64,000 bases of DNA from Luxibacter massiliensis (GCF_900604355.1 NZ_UWOE01000001.1:2046001-2110000); one strand, 5' to 3'; counted from the stretch's first letter, positions 8,280 through 16,541 are shown. Numbers and translations are program-made. The notes: generated by a model from the letters alone, not told the origin.

Positions 8280-10112
8280 GTTCATACATGCTATCCTTTT
8301 CTGTTCTCTGCTCCTGCGTTTGCTCTCGTTTGATTTCTCCCTCCGTATCTTCTTGGCACAAGCAGGACAATACCTTGATGCACCAGAGCCCGGGACATAT
8401 TCAACGCCGCACACCGTACAATTTTTAGCGGGCATTGCTGCCCACCGTTTTGTAGGTATGATATGTAATTCATCGACAAAGCCGATGAATTTATAGTAAA
8501 TCTTGATTTCCTGCTTCACTGTTCCGTCTGCCATCTTCTCACGCTCCGAAACAAGTATCTTGTCTATGAGTGCGTTTATAACTGTTGCATCCAGTTCTTT
8601 TAAGCCTTGATAATTTCGGATAAGGGCGAGGAAGTCACGGATTCCCCGTGATTTCTCGTAGCTTTCATTAAGAGTTTCCGTCACCTCTTTCAGCCTTGCT
8701 TCAATTTCAAGCTGCTCTTTCTGGTATTTCCCCGACATCATCTCAAAATTCCGCTCGGTAATACGCTCCATGACCTTATCCTCGTAGAGAGAGGAAAACA
8801 GCCTGTCCAGTTCCGCAAGGCGTTTGTTCAGCTTCTTACGTTCTTTCTCTAATGCTTTCGCCCTGCTCTGGTCTGTTTCCGTGAGCCGCTTTTCTATGGC
8901 CCTGACCGCCTTTTCATCATTCACTGCCATATCCGCAAAACAGTTGATGTCGGCAAGAACGGCATTGAATAAATCCCTTGCTTCTATATTGTGGGCACTA
9001 CACTCGCTTCTTCCGTTTCTTGCATAATTATTACATGAATACTGTACACAGTCGATAATCTCTGGGCGTTTCCTCCTGTGTACGTTCATTGCCCGCAGAG
9101 CACATCCGCAGTCCACACACTTGATAACGCCTGCAAAAATATTTACAAATCCTCCCTTGTTCTGTGGAAGCCTACGACTTGTAATAAGCTGTTGGACAAT
9201 ATCAAATTCCTCCTGCGTGACTATTCCCTCATGGGTATTGGGTATCACTTCCCATTCTTCGGGCAGCTTAGAGGGGCGTTTCTTGCTTTTCATATTGGCG
9301 GCAATCCGTTTGTAGCCTACAAGATTTCCCGCATATATCGGGCTTCTTAAAATGCTCCTCACGCTGTTCCCACTCCAAATATAGCGTTTGTCCTCGTTCC
9401 CCTCAAAATGACGTTCAAAGCCTGTTTCGCCACGCTCCGCCGCATAAGCGGCAGGGCGTAGGATATGCTGTTTATTAAGATGTCTGCAAATTTTGGCAAC
9501 TCCATTCCCTTTTAATGCAAGGTCGAATATCTCTTTTACAACATGTGCCACTTTATCATCTATCAGCAGATGGTTGTGGTCGGCAGGGTCTTTGATATAG
9601 CCATAAGGGGCGGTAGTTCCCATGAATTTCCCCTGTTGAAACCTCGCCCGATATGCCGATTTTATCTTAACAGATATGTCAGCGGCATACATTTCGTTTA
9701 AAATGTTGCGGAAAGGCGTGATGTCCATAGCAGATTTATTCAAGGTATCTACGCCGTCATTGACCGCTATATACCTCACGTTATGCTCTGGGAAGAAAAC
9801 TTCCAGATATAACCCACAATCAAGATAGTTTCTCCCCAGACGGGATAAATCTTTCGTAATCACGCAGTTTATCAGACCGCTTTCAATGTCTTTTATCATA
9901 TTCTGGAAACTTGGTCTTTGGAAATTTGTACCAGAATAACCATCGTCCACATACGTTTTTGCTATGTGCCATCCCTGCTTTTTCACATAATCCGTGAGGA
10001 TGGATTTCTGTGTCGCAATGCTCGCACTCTCGTTATCCGTACCATCGTCTTTAGATAAGCGGCAATAAATGCCGACTAAATAGATTTTCTTTTCTTCTTT
10101 GATTCCTGCCAT
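8256..10112 (-). CDS. Large serine recombinase (TnpX/TndX-like)
   Basis: A 618-residue large serine recombinase that would excise and insert the element. The catalytic serine is in GIYCRLSKDD (Ser20), followed by DDGYSGTNFQRP and the TKDLSRLGRNY segment of the resolvase domain (about 10-170). A recombinase domain with AYRARFQQGKF and PYGY follows. A zinc-ribbon segment CVDCGCAL...CNNYARNGRSEC comes next, then a coiled coil (about 430-510). A second C-terminal cysteine cluster, CTVCGVEY...CPAC, ends the protein. The stop codon TGA (8256-8258) contains the GA crossover dinucleotide, so the gene ends exactly at the element boundary. A GGAGG site precedes the ATG. Confidence 0.95.
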   Translation of the reverse strand: MAGIKEEKKIYLVGIYCRLSKDDGTDNESASIATQKSILTDYVKKQGWHIAKTYVDDGYSGTNFQRPSFQNMIKDIESGLINCVITKDLSRLGRNYLDCGLYLEVFFPEHNVRYIAVNDGVDTLNKSAMDITPFRNILNEMYAADISVKIKSAYRARFQQGKFMGTTAPYGYIKDPADHNHLLIDDKVAHVVKEIFDLALKGNGVAKICRHLNKQHILRPAAYAAERGETGFERHFEGNEDKRYIWSGNSVRSILRSPIYAGNLVGYKRIAANMKSKKRPSKLPEEWEVIPNTHEGIVTQEEFDIVQQLITSRRLPQNKGGFVNIFAGVIKCVDCGCALRAMNVHRRKRPEIIDCVQYSCNNYARNGRSECSAHNIEARDLFNAVLADINCFADMAVNDEKAVRAIEKRLTETDQSRAKALEKERKKLNKRLAELDRLFSSLYEDKVMERITERNFEMMSGKYQKEQLEIEARLKEVTETLNESYEKSRGIRDFLALIRNYQGLKELDATVINALIDKILVSEREKMADGTVKQEIKIYYKFIGFVDELHIIPTKRWAAMPAKNCTVCGVEYVPGSGASRYCPACAKKIRREKSNESKRRSREQKRIACMNCPQKMTD

Positions 10113-10166
10113 ACTGTAAAACCTCCGTATCTGTCCTATCTGTTTTCATGTCCCATTGCGTACATT

Positions 10167-10430
10167 CTAAGCGGACAGCCCCTCATTGTCGAAGGTGTCG
10201 CCCTCGGCAATCTTCTTCCGAATATCCTCGGAGATAATCGGGACAAACGCTTCTGTAACGGTCTGTGTGCCGACATATTCACGGCTGATTATCATCTGCA
10301 CTGGTGCTTTTGGCACGATACGCTTTCTCTTTTTATCTGCTTTCTTATCCTCGCCCATACTTAAATCTTCCTTTCCAGACAGGGCAGGGAAGAGTTTGGA
10401 AATGTCCCCGCCCTGCCAATCAGATACCAT
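10167..10430 (-). CDS. Small element protein of unknown function
   Basis: An 87-residue protein with no recognised domain. It has a strongly basic segment (KKADKKRKRIVPKAP, about 29-43) followed by a beta-rich C-terminus. Its ATG overlaps the stop of the upstream PC4-like gene as TAATG, so it is probably translated by coupling. Another start, at the Met beginning MGEDKK, is possible. It lies between recombinase and ParB and so belongs to the element backbone. Function not assigned. Confidence 0.65.
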   Translation of the reverse strand: MVSDWQGGDISKLFPALSGKEDLSMGEDKKADKKRKRIVPKAPVQMIISREYVGTQTVTEAFVPIISEDIRKKIAEGDTFDNEGLSA

Positions 10431-10660
10431 TAATCCTCGCTGTTTAATTCTTTCTGTAATGCTTTAAGGAGTGCCGCCGCTTCATCAGCGTTCAGCGTGA
10501 TTCCCTTGCCGCACTTTTCACGGTTCGGGGAAAAGCTGCGGATGTCATACTTCGGCTCTTTCCCATTCCATGAAATGAGATTGATTTCCTTTGTGTAGCC
10601 ACTGTCGCCCGTAGACAATACTGCGATTTCCTTTACGATTTCATACTGGATTTCTCTCAT
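10430..10660 (-). CDS. YdbC/PC4-like single-stranded-DNA-binding protein
   Basis: A 76-residue protein resembling the bacterial PC4/YdbC family: YEIVKEIAVLST at the start, the conserved LISWNGKEPKYDIRSF core, and KCGKGITLNADEAAALLKAL at the end. The family binds single-stranded DNA as a dimer, which fits a role in transfer or replication of the element. The start is preceded by a TATGGAGA site. The gene is coupled through TAATG to the next one. Confidence 0.8.
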   Translation of the reverse strand: MREIQYEIVKEIAVLSTGDSGYTKEINLISWNGKEPKYDIRSFSPNREKCGKGITLNADEAAALLKALQKELNSED

Positions 10661-10705
10661 TCTCCATACCTCAACTCTCTGTATTTACTTCCCGAAAAAA
10701 GAAGA

Positions 10706-11560
10706 TTAGCGGCTGTCACGGTTGCGTTTCCTCTGCAACTCACGCTCCAAAAGTTTGATGATGGTTTCCTCCATCTGCTTCGGCGTTGTGTTCTTCGGAA
10801 AGTATTTTTTCAGCTTGCTTGTGTTGATTTTCAAGGTTTCTTTCTGGTTGCCCTTTTCCTCCGTCATAATCGCAAATATCGTATCCATGTCAAGCCGCCC
10901 GCTCTGGCTTAACTGTTTCATCCGCTGTGCCTGTGAGAGTGAGGGCGTTGCTTCTTCGCTCTCCATCGTGGCAAAGAGGTTTTCCTGCTCGTCTTTCTTC
11001 AAGAAGGACAGTTCCACCGCAGGCGTGAGGGCGATTTTCCCCTCGTCCACCATCTGCAAAATCGGCGGTATCAGTTCCGTCAGGCGGATAAAACGCTGCA
11101 CGGTCATCCTGCCCACGCCGAAGCCCTGTGCCACCTTGTCGTCCGTCCGCAACTTCGTCACAACTTGTGACGAGGTTAAGTCTGTGCGGAAACCCTGCCG
11201 CTTCATGGCTTCGGATTTCATCTTGTAAGCAAACGCCCGCTCCGATGGCAGGATATTCTCACGCTGCAAATTGCTGTCTACAAGGGTGATGATGGCTCGG
11301 TCACGGTCTAAGGGCAGGACAAACGCAGGCACGGTATTTATCCCTGCAAGTTCAGAAGCACGGACACGCCGCTGTCCTGCAATCACTTCATAACCGTCCC
11401 CGTCCTCTTTCGGGCGTGTGATTATCGGCGTGACAATGCCAAATTCCTTGATGCTTTCCGCTAACTCTGACAGTGTTTCATCTTCTGCCACATGAAACGG
11501 ATTGTCGGGGAACGGGTACAAGTCTTTGGTCTTTAACACCTTAAAATCCTGTTTCTTCAT
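10706..11560 (-). CDS. ParB/Spo0J-family DNA-binding protein
   Basis: A 284-residue ParB-type protein. The N-terminal ParB/sulfiredoxin fold shows LYPFPDNPFHV, ITRPKEDGDGYEVIAGQRRVRASELAG (the CTP/DNA-binding region, about 47-73) and the ENILPSERAFAYKMK segment. A central HTH follows at about 125-150 (DDKVAQGFGVGRMTVQRFIRL). The family binds parS-like sites and acts in partition or as a transcriptional repressor. No ParA partner is present, so a regulatory or DNA-organising role is more likely than true partition. It starts a few bases past the relaxase stop. Confidence 0.9.
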   Translation of the reverse strand: MKKQDFKVLKTKDLYPFPDNPFHVAEDETLSELAESIKEFGIVTPIITRPKEDGDGYEVIAGQRRVRASELAGINTVPAFVLPLDRDRAIITLVDSNLQRENILPSERAFAYKMKSEAMKRQGFRTDLTSSQVVTKLRTDDKVAQGFGVGRMTVQRFIRLTELIPPILQMVDEGKIALTPAVELSFLKKDEQENLFATMESEEATPSLSQAQRMKQLSQSGRLDMDTIFAIMTEEKGNQKETLKINTSKLKKYFPKNTTPKQMEETIIKLLERELQRKRNRDSR

Positions 11561-11568
11561 TCACATAT

Positions 11569-12534
11569 CTACCTTTCTTTCGCTCTGCTTCTATGATTTT
11601 TCTGCAATTCTTCCAACACTTCGGGCGGTATTTTTGACAGCAGCCGCCCCATCTGCTCGTTGGTTCTCTGCAATTCAAATATCTTCTGATTCGCTTTCTG
11701 CACCTTTAGTTCCTGCTCGTACTTTTCATCACGCATACGCCCCGCATAGTCTGATTCCTGCCCAATTCTCTCTTTCAAACTGTCGATATACGCCTGCTGT
11801 TTCCCGATTTCCTTAGAGAATTTCTCCACGTCTGGCAGCCATGCAGAGAGTAAATCTAACGCTTTATCCCTTTTCTTCCCTGCGTTAAAGGCGTTGATGT
11901 CGGATAGGGCAGACACGATTTCTTCATACTGTTTATCAAGCCTGCCGCCTAATTTATAGAGCCATGTGGGGACGTGTTTCCGCTTGGTTTCCATTGAGGA
12001 CTGCCCCCGTTCAAGCTGATTCCACCGTGAGGACATCCGCTCATGGTAGGCGGTCTGCCACTCGGATAATGATTTCTGGTTGCCTAAGATAGCTTTCGCT
12101 GACAGCTTATTGTCTGGCGTAATCGGCACAAAGCAGAGGTGCATATGGGGCGTTCTCTCGTCCATATGGACGACAGCGGAGAGGATATTCTGCTTTCCAA
12201 CACGCTCCGAAATGAAGTCAAGAGCCGTCTGGAAATACGCTTTTTGTTCTTCGGGCGGTAACTGGTTCATAAATTCTGGTGAAGCTGTGATGAGCGTTTC
12301 CACCATCATCACGCTGTCTTTCCTTGTCCTGCACCCCGCTTCGGCTACCATGCGGTTAATCTCTTTCTTGTAGGTGTACTTTGGTGGTGCTATGAGATGG
12401 TAATTGTTTTTAGAGCGTTCCATATCTATATCTGGGTTGCTTTTGTAGGCTTCTTTCTTCCGCTCGTTGTGGCGTTCACAAGCCGCAACGCCGCCCGCTT
12501 TTCGTTTCTGGAAACGCAGGATTGCATAAGGCAT
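11569..12534 (-). CDS. MobV-family relaxase (TnpZ/MobM-like)
   Basis: A 321-residue relaxase that would nick oriT and lead the strand in conjugative transfer. The MobV hallmark is seen in AVVHMDERTPHMHLCF, with HxDExxPHxH as metal and catalytic residues. N-terminal PYAILRFQKRK and ERSKNNYHL match the family. The C-terminal third is a long charged helix likely to be a coiled coil. The ATG at 12534 is chosen because AAAGGAGG precedes it; a longer reading to 12705 runs through the oriT-side repeats without a ribosome site. It is shorter than MobM of pMV158 (about 490 residues), so the oligomerisation tail may be reduced. Confidence 0.92.
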   Translation of the reverse strand: MPYAILRFQKRKAGGVAACERHNERKKEAYKSNPDIDMERSKNNYHLIAPPKYTYKKEINRMVAEAGCRTRKDSVMMVETLITASPEFMNQLPPEEQKAYFQTALDFISERVGKQNILSAVVHMDERTPHMHLCFVPITPDNKLSAKAILGNQKSLSEWQTAYHERMSSRWNQLERGQSSMETKRKHVPTWLYKLGGRLDKQYEEIVSALSDINAFNAGKKRDKALDLLSAWLPDVEKFSKEIGKQQAYIDSLKERIGQESDYAGRMRDEKYEQELKVQKANQKIFELQRTNEQMGRLLSKIPPEVLEELQKNHRSRAKER

Positions 12535-12575
12535 AGGCGGATTCCTCCTTTCTTTCGGCGGGTGACCGTCCTTTG

Positions 12576-12699
12576 GGGTGACAGCGGTGACGGTGGTGAC
12601 AGCAGTTTTGGGATACCCCCTGCCGACTGCCGCAACTGTCACCCTCACCCCCTGCATGACGGTCATGTCGATGATGACGGTGTTTTTGGGATACCCCCC
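12576..12699 (+). repeat. Two direct copies of a 45-bp repeat left of oriT
   Basis: Copy one (12576-12620) and copy two (about 12655-12699) share a GTGAC-rich body ending in TTTTGGGATACCCCC. Copy two is more diverged. They lie between the relaxase start and oriT and face two opposite-orientation copies at 12976-13120. Confidence 0.75.
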
Positions 12700-12803
12700 T
12701 CGCAAGAGCCGTCACCGTCATGCCGCCATTCTTTTATCCGAAGCCGTAAGGCGTAGGATAGCAGGGCACAGCCCTGCCTTAAGGGAGTCCAGAGGGAACG
12801 TCT

Positions 12804-12850
12804 GGCACACGACTTTGCAGGGCAAAGTGTAGTGTGTTACACCCTGTAAA
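12804..12850 (+). other. Predicted oriT with pMV158-like nick region
   Basis: The segment has the architecture of the MobV oriT of pMV158: a CACAC stretch, then ACTTTGCAGGGCAAAGT as an ACTTT/AAAGT hairpin, then GTGTAGTGTGTTACAC, a GTGTA/TACAC inverted repeat around the core TAGTGTGTTA (12830-12839) that I recall as the nick core of pMV158. It lies about 300 bp upstream of the MobV relaxase, the expected place. A second inverted repeat (GTCGGAAAAATC / GATTTTTCTGAC) follows at about 12855-12885. The exact nicked bond is inferred from the family. Confidence 0.8.
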
Positions 12851-12975
12851 CGCAGTCGGAAAAATCGGAATGATTTTTCTGACCGCAGGGGTGGTTTTAC
12901 ACGACCGAAAAGGGCGAGTAAATCTCACGCCTGCATTTTGCGTTTACGGGGTGTTCTCCCGTAGGGATGACAGCG

Positions 12976-13120
12976 GCAGGGTATCCTAAAATCACTGTCA
13001 CCACCGTCACTGCTGTCACCCGCAGGGCAGAGCCGCCAGCTTTACATGGCTTTAAGCGTCAATGACAGTAACAGGGGGGTATCCTAATATCGCTGTCACC
13101 ACCATCACCGCTGTCACCCG
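12976..13120 (-). repeat. Two inverted copies of the 45-bp repeat right of oriT
   Basis: Copies at 12976-13023 and 13074-13120 read GGGTATCCTAA followed by a body of GTCACC units on the plus strand, the reverse complement of the copies at 12576-12699. The outer copy encodes the last residues (DSGDGGDSDI) of the RepA-like ATPase. Four related copies thus bracket oriT symmetrically. Confidence 0.75.
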
Positions 13121-14084
13121 CCCTCCTTGCAAGGGCAATCCGCCTGCCGTCTTTCCTGCGGCTGTACTGGTAGCAGATACGGTTCTCGCTTAAAAATGTG
13201 GTGCGGTATTCATTCAGCCATTTCGTAATCACCGTGGGTATGGTTTCCGTTTCCCCCATAGCGGCTAACAGTTCCGTTGCCGTGCCTATCCATTCTTCCT
13301 TATCCCTCATAAAATCCACCAACCGAAAAAGGACATCTGGTATCGTTTCTTTCGCAAGCTGCTCCTGCGTTTTCCGCTCCACAAGCTCCCAACGGCAATC
13401 ACGGAAACGCAGCGTGTATTCCTGATAAGGCGTGTCCCTGCCCGTCACATACAGCTTGGCGGTGTCAGACGCACGTTTCTCCTTTTCCAGAACAAAGGTA
13501 GCGTCCGCACTCCCCGTTAATCCTGTCGTCCCAGACACCTTGTTGAACACGTCGCTGTCATTCTGCTTTCGGATGTGGTGTACGACAATGACCGCCAGAG
13601 AGTGCCTGTCGGCAAAGTCTTTGATGAGGGAGATGTCCCCATAGTCGCTTGCATAGGCATTGTCTTTTGAAGCTGTACGGACTTTCTGCAAGGTATCAAT
13701 GACAATGAGCCTGCTGTCTGGGTAATCTTTCAGATAATCTTCAAGCTGCACGATAAGACCGTCTGACAGCTTGCAGCTTGCCACGGCAAAGTGGAGCCGC
13801 CCGCTTGCTTCGTCCGTCAAACGAAATAACCTGTCCTGTATGCGGCAGAACGTGTCCTCAAGGCAGAGGTAAAGCACATCGCCCTCCATTGTCGGCATAT
13901 CCCATAAAGGGATTCCCTGCGACACGCATAAGCATAGCTTCAGCATGAGCCAGCTTTTGCCTATCTTCTGTGAGCCGCAGAACAGCGATAAGCCTGTCGG
14001 GATAAGGCTGTCCACCACAAAGGATGGTTTCTCAAGCGGTTCATAAAGGAGCGTTTCGGCGTTGACTGTCTGTAACTTCTGCAT
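13059..14084 (-). CDS. RepA-like hexameric AAA/RecA-fold ATPase
   Basis: A 341-residue RecA-fold ATPase of the plasmid RepA/AAA_25 helicase group. Walker A is GSQKIGKSW (about 37-45), Walker B is RLIVIDTLQKV (about 124-134), followed by VIVVHHIRKQ and the GTTGLTGSADATFVLEK segment typical of the group. A winged-helix-like C-terminus (WIGTATELLAAMGE) follows. The final 20 residues come from the 45-bp repeat and look variable. A GAAAGGAGGAAAGCC site precedes the ATG. It would support replication of the circular form or processing of the transferred strand. Confidence 0.85.
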   Translation of the reverse strand: MQKLQTVNAETLLYEPLEKPSFVVDSLIPTGLSLFCGSQKIGKSWLMLKLCLCVSQGIPLWDMPTMEGDVLYLCLEDTFCRIQDRLFRLTDEASGRLHFAVASCKLSDGLIVQLEDYLKDYPDSRLIVIDTLQKVRTASKDNAYASDYGDISLIKDFADRHSLAVIVVHHIRKQNDSDVFNKVSGTTGLTGSADATFVLEKEKRASDTAKLYVTGRDTPYQEYTLRFRDCRWELVERKTQEQLAKETIPDVLFRLVDFMRDKEEWIGTATELLAAMGETETIPTVITKWLNEYRTTFLSENRICYQYSRRKDGRRIALARRAGDSGDGGDSDIRIPPCYCH

Positions 14085-14713
14085 GGCTTTCCTCCTTTCG
14101 GGCGGTGTCTTTGTTTTCGTTGCACATAGGCGTTGACCTCCTTAAAAATAGATTTACTCCCACGGAAAAAAGTGAGAGTATGTAATGCCGCCAATCCCAC
14201 ACAAATAAAAAACAGATTTCTTTTTCGGGCGGTGTCGGTCACGGTTGGAGATATTTCTTCAATTTCCGCCTTTACTTTCTCCTTTGCAATCGCAACAGAT
14301 TTCTGTATTGCCGAAGCGGTGCAATGCTCCATAGCGGCGATTTGGTAAAAATTGAACTCATACTCGTAGTAGAGCAGGAAACGCCGCCTTTGTATCTCTG
14401 GAAGGCTCCCAACCGCCTTATAGAGCGTTTCATTCCGTTCTTCCTCAACCATGCGTTCATCAAGGCTCTTAGGCACACGCAACGCCCGTCTGTAAAGGGT
14501 TTCGTCCCATACCTCGTTAAACTCCCTGTGCCGCTCGTCCCATTAGAAAAGATTCCTGTTCCTGCGCTCCATCTGCCGAAACTCCATAAAGAACTGTTCC
14601 GACACTTCCAACTCGTGGGATTTGCCCTGCCCGTCCTTAAAGCTGATAAAATACCTTGTGCCGCTTTCCGTGGATTCCTCCCGAAGCGTGTATGCCTTAA
14701 CCCTGTATGCCAT
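13961..14713 (-). pseudogene. Sigma-70-family-like gene interrupted by an in-frame stop
   Basis: The frame from ATG 14713 (site AGGAGGACAACAGG) encodes 56 residues, MAYRVKAYTLREE to RQMERRNRNLF, and then TAA (14543-14545). The same frame continues uninterrupted as WDERHREFNEVWDETLYRRALRVP and then a sigma region 4-like HTH (LPEIQRRRFLLYYEYEFNFYQIAAMEHC). Related transposon proteins read NL-x-Q-WDERHRE with no break, so the stop is probably a nonsense mutation. The 3' end also runs on unusually far into the ATPase gene. A 14-bp direct repeat (14096-14109 and 14223-14236) suggests rearrangement there. A downstream TTG (14482) could still give a truncated HTH protein. Confidence 0.75.
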
Positions 14714-14796
14714 CCTGTTGTCCTCCTGCAAAAAATGAGTGAGGGGATTTCCATCCCTCACCCAGTAGCCCGCAGGATGGCAGGCTGTTTTAGAAG

Positions 14797-15222
14797 CTAT
14801 AAAATTTTCCGCAGCTTCTTCCGCAGATGGTCTAACCTCGCATAGATGGCACCAGTCGTCAAATGCACAAGCGGGGCAATCTCCTTTGTGGAATACCCCT
14901 GCATTTTCAGCAGGACGATTTTCAAGGTACGCCCGTCCACCGTGACTAATACTTGATAGAGATTTTCGCTCTCAATCTCTTCCAGTAACTCCGCAACCGT
15001 ACCCACTTCCGCCTGCCGCTCCCTGCCTGCCATGTCCTCAAGATATTCCGCAACGTCATTCGTCCATCGGTAAAACCGCCTGTTGGAATTGAAGTCTGCC
15101 CTGTCCGCCATGCGTATCTGCTCAATGGTCGCTTCATCAACGCCGCACTCACGCAGCAGCTTTTCCTCCGCTTCTTTCCAGATACGCCATTTCCTGTCCT
15201 CCCGTCCGTGGTTGTATGCCAT
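14797..15222 (-). CDS. Sigma-70-like HTH protein
   Basis: A 141-residue protein ending in a sigma region 4-like HTH (VLLKMQGYSTKEIAPLVHLTTGAIYARLDHLRKKLRKIL). The N-terminal two thirds (HGREDRKWRIWKEAEEKLLRECG) is family-specific and charged. The ATG at 15222 is chosen because GGAGGAAGTAAGA precedes it. It lies between two other sigma-like genes, a usual arrangement in Clostridia transposons, where such genes are thought to regulate transfer. Target promoters unknown. Confidence 0.8.
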   Translation of the reverse strand: MAYNHGREDRKWRIWKEAEEKLLRECGVDEATIEQIRMADRADFNSNRRFYRWTNDVAEYLEDMAGRERQAEVGTVAELLEEIESENLYQVLVTVDGRTLKIVLLKMQGYSTKEIAPLVHLTTGAIYARLDHLRKKLRKIL

Positions 15223-15316
15223 TCTTACTTCCTCCAATCAGAATTGATTGAGAGGGCAGAGAAAAGCCCCCTCATCTTCCCAAAGGAAAAAACAAGGGGG
15301 CTGAACGCCTTAAATT

Positions 15317-15829
15317 TTAATTTTCTATTATCTTTCTTAGTTTTATTAGGATTCTGGCTTTGCGTTTGTTTACAACGCTCTGGGTTATGCCCAACCTCGC
15401 CCCGACTTCACGCTCGGAAAGTCCGTCAAAAAAGATTGCCTGTATCAGCTCCTGTTCACTATCCGACAGCAAAGGCAGGGCGGCTTTCAGCCTGTCCACC
15501 ATGACCGCATTGACAACGGTTTCTGCAATGTCCACCGCTTCATCAGTGATAAAGTCCAGAGGATTCCCCTCGCTGTCCGTAAATCCGTCGAGAGATAGCA
15601 GTCTATTCTTTGTATCTAATTTTTGCAGATAACGCCACCGTTCCTTGTCACGGTAGAAGTCTGTGTATTGCTCCCTCACGACTTCAAGCAGACAGCCTTG
15701 AATGGGGATAAACAGCTTGTCCATATAGGTCTGGTCGGATTCCCTGCAACGGCAGAACTCCGTGTAGGATAATTCCACATAGCCGCCACTTTCTCTGATA
15801 TATACCTTTCTTGGTGCATATTTCACCAT
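15317..15829 (-). CDS. Sigma-70-family RNA polymerase sigma factor-like protein
   Basis: A 170-residue protein. The C-terminus LPLLSDSEQELIQAIFFDGLSEREVGARLGITQSVVNKRKARILIKL is a sigma region 4 HTH. The N-terminus YIRESGGYVELSYTEFCRCRESDQTYMDKLFIPIQGCLLEV matches a group common in clostridial mobile elements, where it sits upstream of the transfer genes. The ATG at 15829 follows GATGGGAGGTATTT; the longer reading to 15892 has no ribosome site. It is the first large gene downstream of the terminator at 16157-16186. Confidence 0.85.
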   Translation of the reverse strand: MVKYAPRKVYIRESGGYVELSYTEFCRCRESDQTYMDKLFIPIQGCLLEVVREQYTDFYRDKERWRYLQKLDTKNRLLSLDGFTDSEGNPLDFITDEAVDIAETVVNAVMVDRLKAALPLLSDSEQELIQAIFFDGLSEREVGARLGITQSVVNKRKARILIKLRKIIEN

Positions 15830-16019
15830 AAATACCTCCCATCTGAATTTTTGAAATGTAAAAAATCCAGATGGAGAGGCGGAGAACGACACCGCATATC
15901 AGAAACAGCCCTACGGCACTTTCCAACAAAAATCGACAAAAGAAAAACCGCAAAGGCTCTGTGACCTTTACGGTTATAGGAAATAGTAATTCTATTGTAT
16001 GGAGATTGTACTTCTACTT

Positions 16020-16148
16020 TCAAGGTGAGAAGTACCGTTGCACTGGCAGAAATTTTTTTAACTGGTTTCCTGCCGTTCTCTGATATGCTATGTATTGATA
16101 AATTTTGCTTCGTATGAGCAGATAGATAACTGCCCGAAAAAAGGACAT
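16020..16148 (-). CDS. Possible 42-residue peptide downstream of an attenuator-like hairpin
   Basis: A short frame starting MSFFRAVIYLLIRSKIY has an ideal ribosome site (GGAGGG) that is embedded in the 3' arm of the hairpin at 16157-16186. It is hydrophobic then basic. No family is recognised. It may be a leader peptide for the sigma-like gene downstream or spurious. Confidence 0.3.
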   Translation of the reverse strand: MSFFRAVIYLLIRSKIYQYIAYQRTAGNQLKKFLPVQRYFSP

Positions 16149-16156
16149 AAAAAAAT

Positions 16157-16186
16157 CCCTCCAAATTTAAAAACAAATTCAGAGGG
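16157..16186 (-). terminator. Attenuator/terminator hairpin upstream of the sigma-like genes
   Basis: On the minus strand CCCTCTGAATTT pairs with AAATTTGGAGGG and is followed by ATTTTTTTA. The structure resembles intergenic hairpins in Tn916-type elements. It can end transcription from the tet(O) side or attenuate the sigma-like genes. Confidence 0.7.
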
Positions 16187-16269
16187 TAATTTAGGGTATA
16201 ACAAAATAACCCACCCGAATATCGTTTTTTTTATTTGGTGAGTTTGTTCTTTCAAATACGAAACAAAAA

Positions 16270-16310
16270 GAGCCGATGATTCGTGAATTGTTCCACAATT
16301 TCATCGGCTC
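16270..16310 (-). terminator. Terminator after the KTR gene
   Basis: GAGCCGATGA and TCATCGGCTC form a 10-bp stem, followed on the minus strand by TTTTTGTTT. It directly follows the stop of the KTR protein and closes the tet(O) transcription unit. Confidence 0.85.
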
Positions 16311-16316
16311 TGCGTC

Positions 16317-16490
16317 TTAAGCGTCTGGCTCTTTGATGACAGTTATCTTCAAGTTGTCAACTTTAATCAATCTTTCTTGTCTGCATTTTGGACAATAAAG
16401 GGGATAATTCTCCAAAACAGTGTCCTTCCTAATTTTATTACGGGTTTTGCTCCCACAAACAGGACACAATATCCATTCGCATTTCATCAT
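16317..16490 (-). CDS. Cysteine-rich KTR-domain small protein
   Basis: A 57-residue protein: ATG at 16490, stop at 16317-16319. Two CxxC pairs (CPVCGSKTRNKI and CPKCRQERLI) form a probable zinc ribbon containing the SKTR motif that names the family. Such genes are commonly seen next to resistance genes in Firmicutes transposons. It lies just downstream of tet(O) on the same strand and before a shared terminator, so it is probably co-transcribed. The function is not known to me. Confidence 0.8.
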   Translation of the reverse strand: MMKCEWILCPVCGSKTRNKIRKDTVLENYPLYCPKCRQERLIKVDNLKITVIKEPDA

Positions 16491-16541
16491 AATTAGTCTC
16501 TAATCCTTTCAAATCTCATTTTATATGACTTTTGCAAGCTG

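Noticed and set aside
12535..12705. N-terminal extension of the relaxase
   Set aside because: It is translated from the 45-bp repeats with no ribosome site; the ATG at 12534 has AAAGGAGG and matches MobV starts.
12576..13120. CRISPR array
   Set aside because: The repeats are in opposite orientations, diverged and irregularly spaced, and no cas genes are present.
15823..16176. 117-residue minus-strand frame
   Set aside because: It starts at a TTG inside the terminator hairpin, overlaps the true start of the sigma-like gene in another frame and shows no domain.
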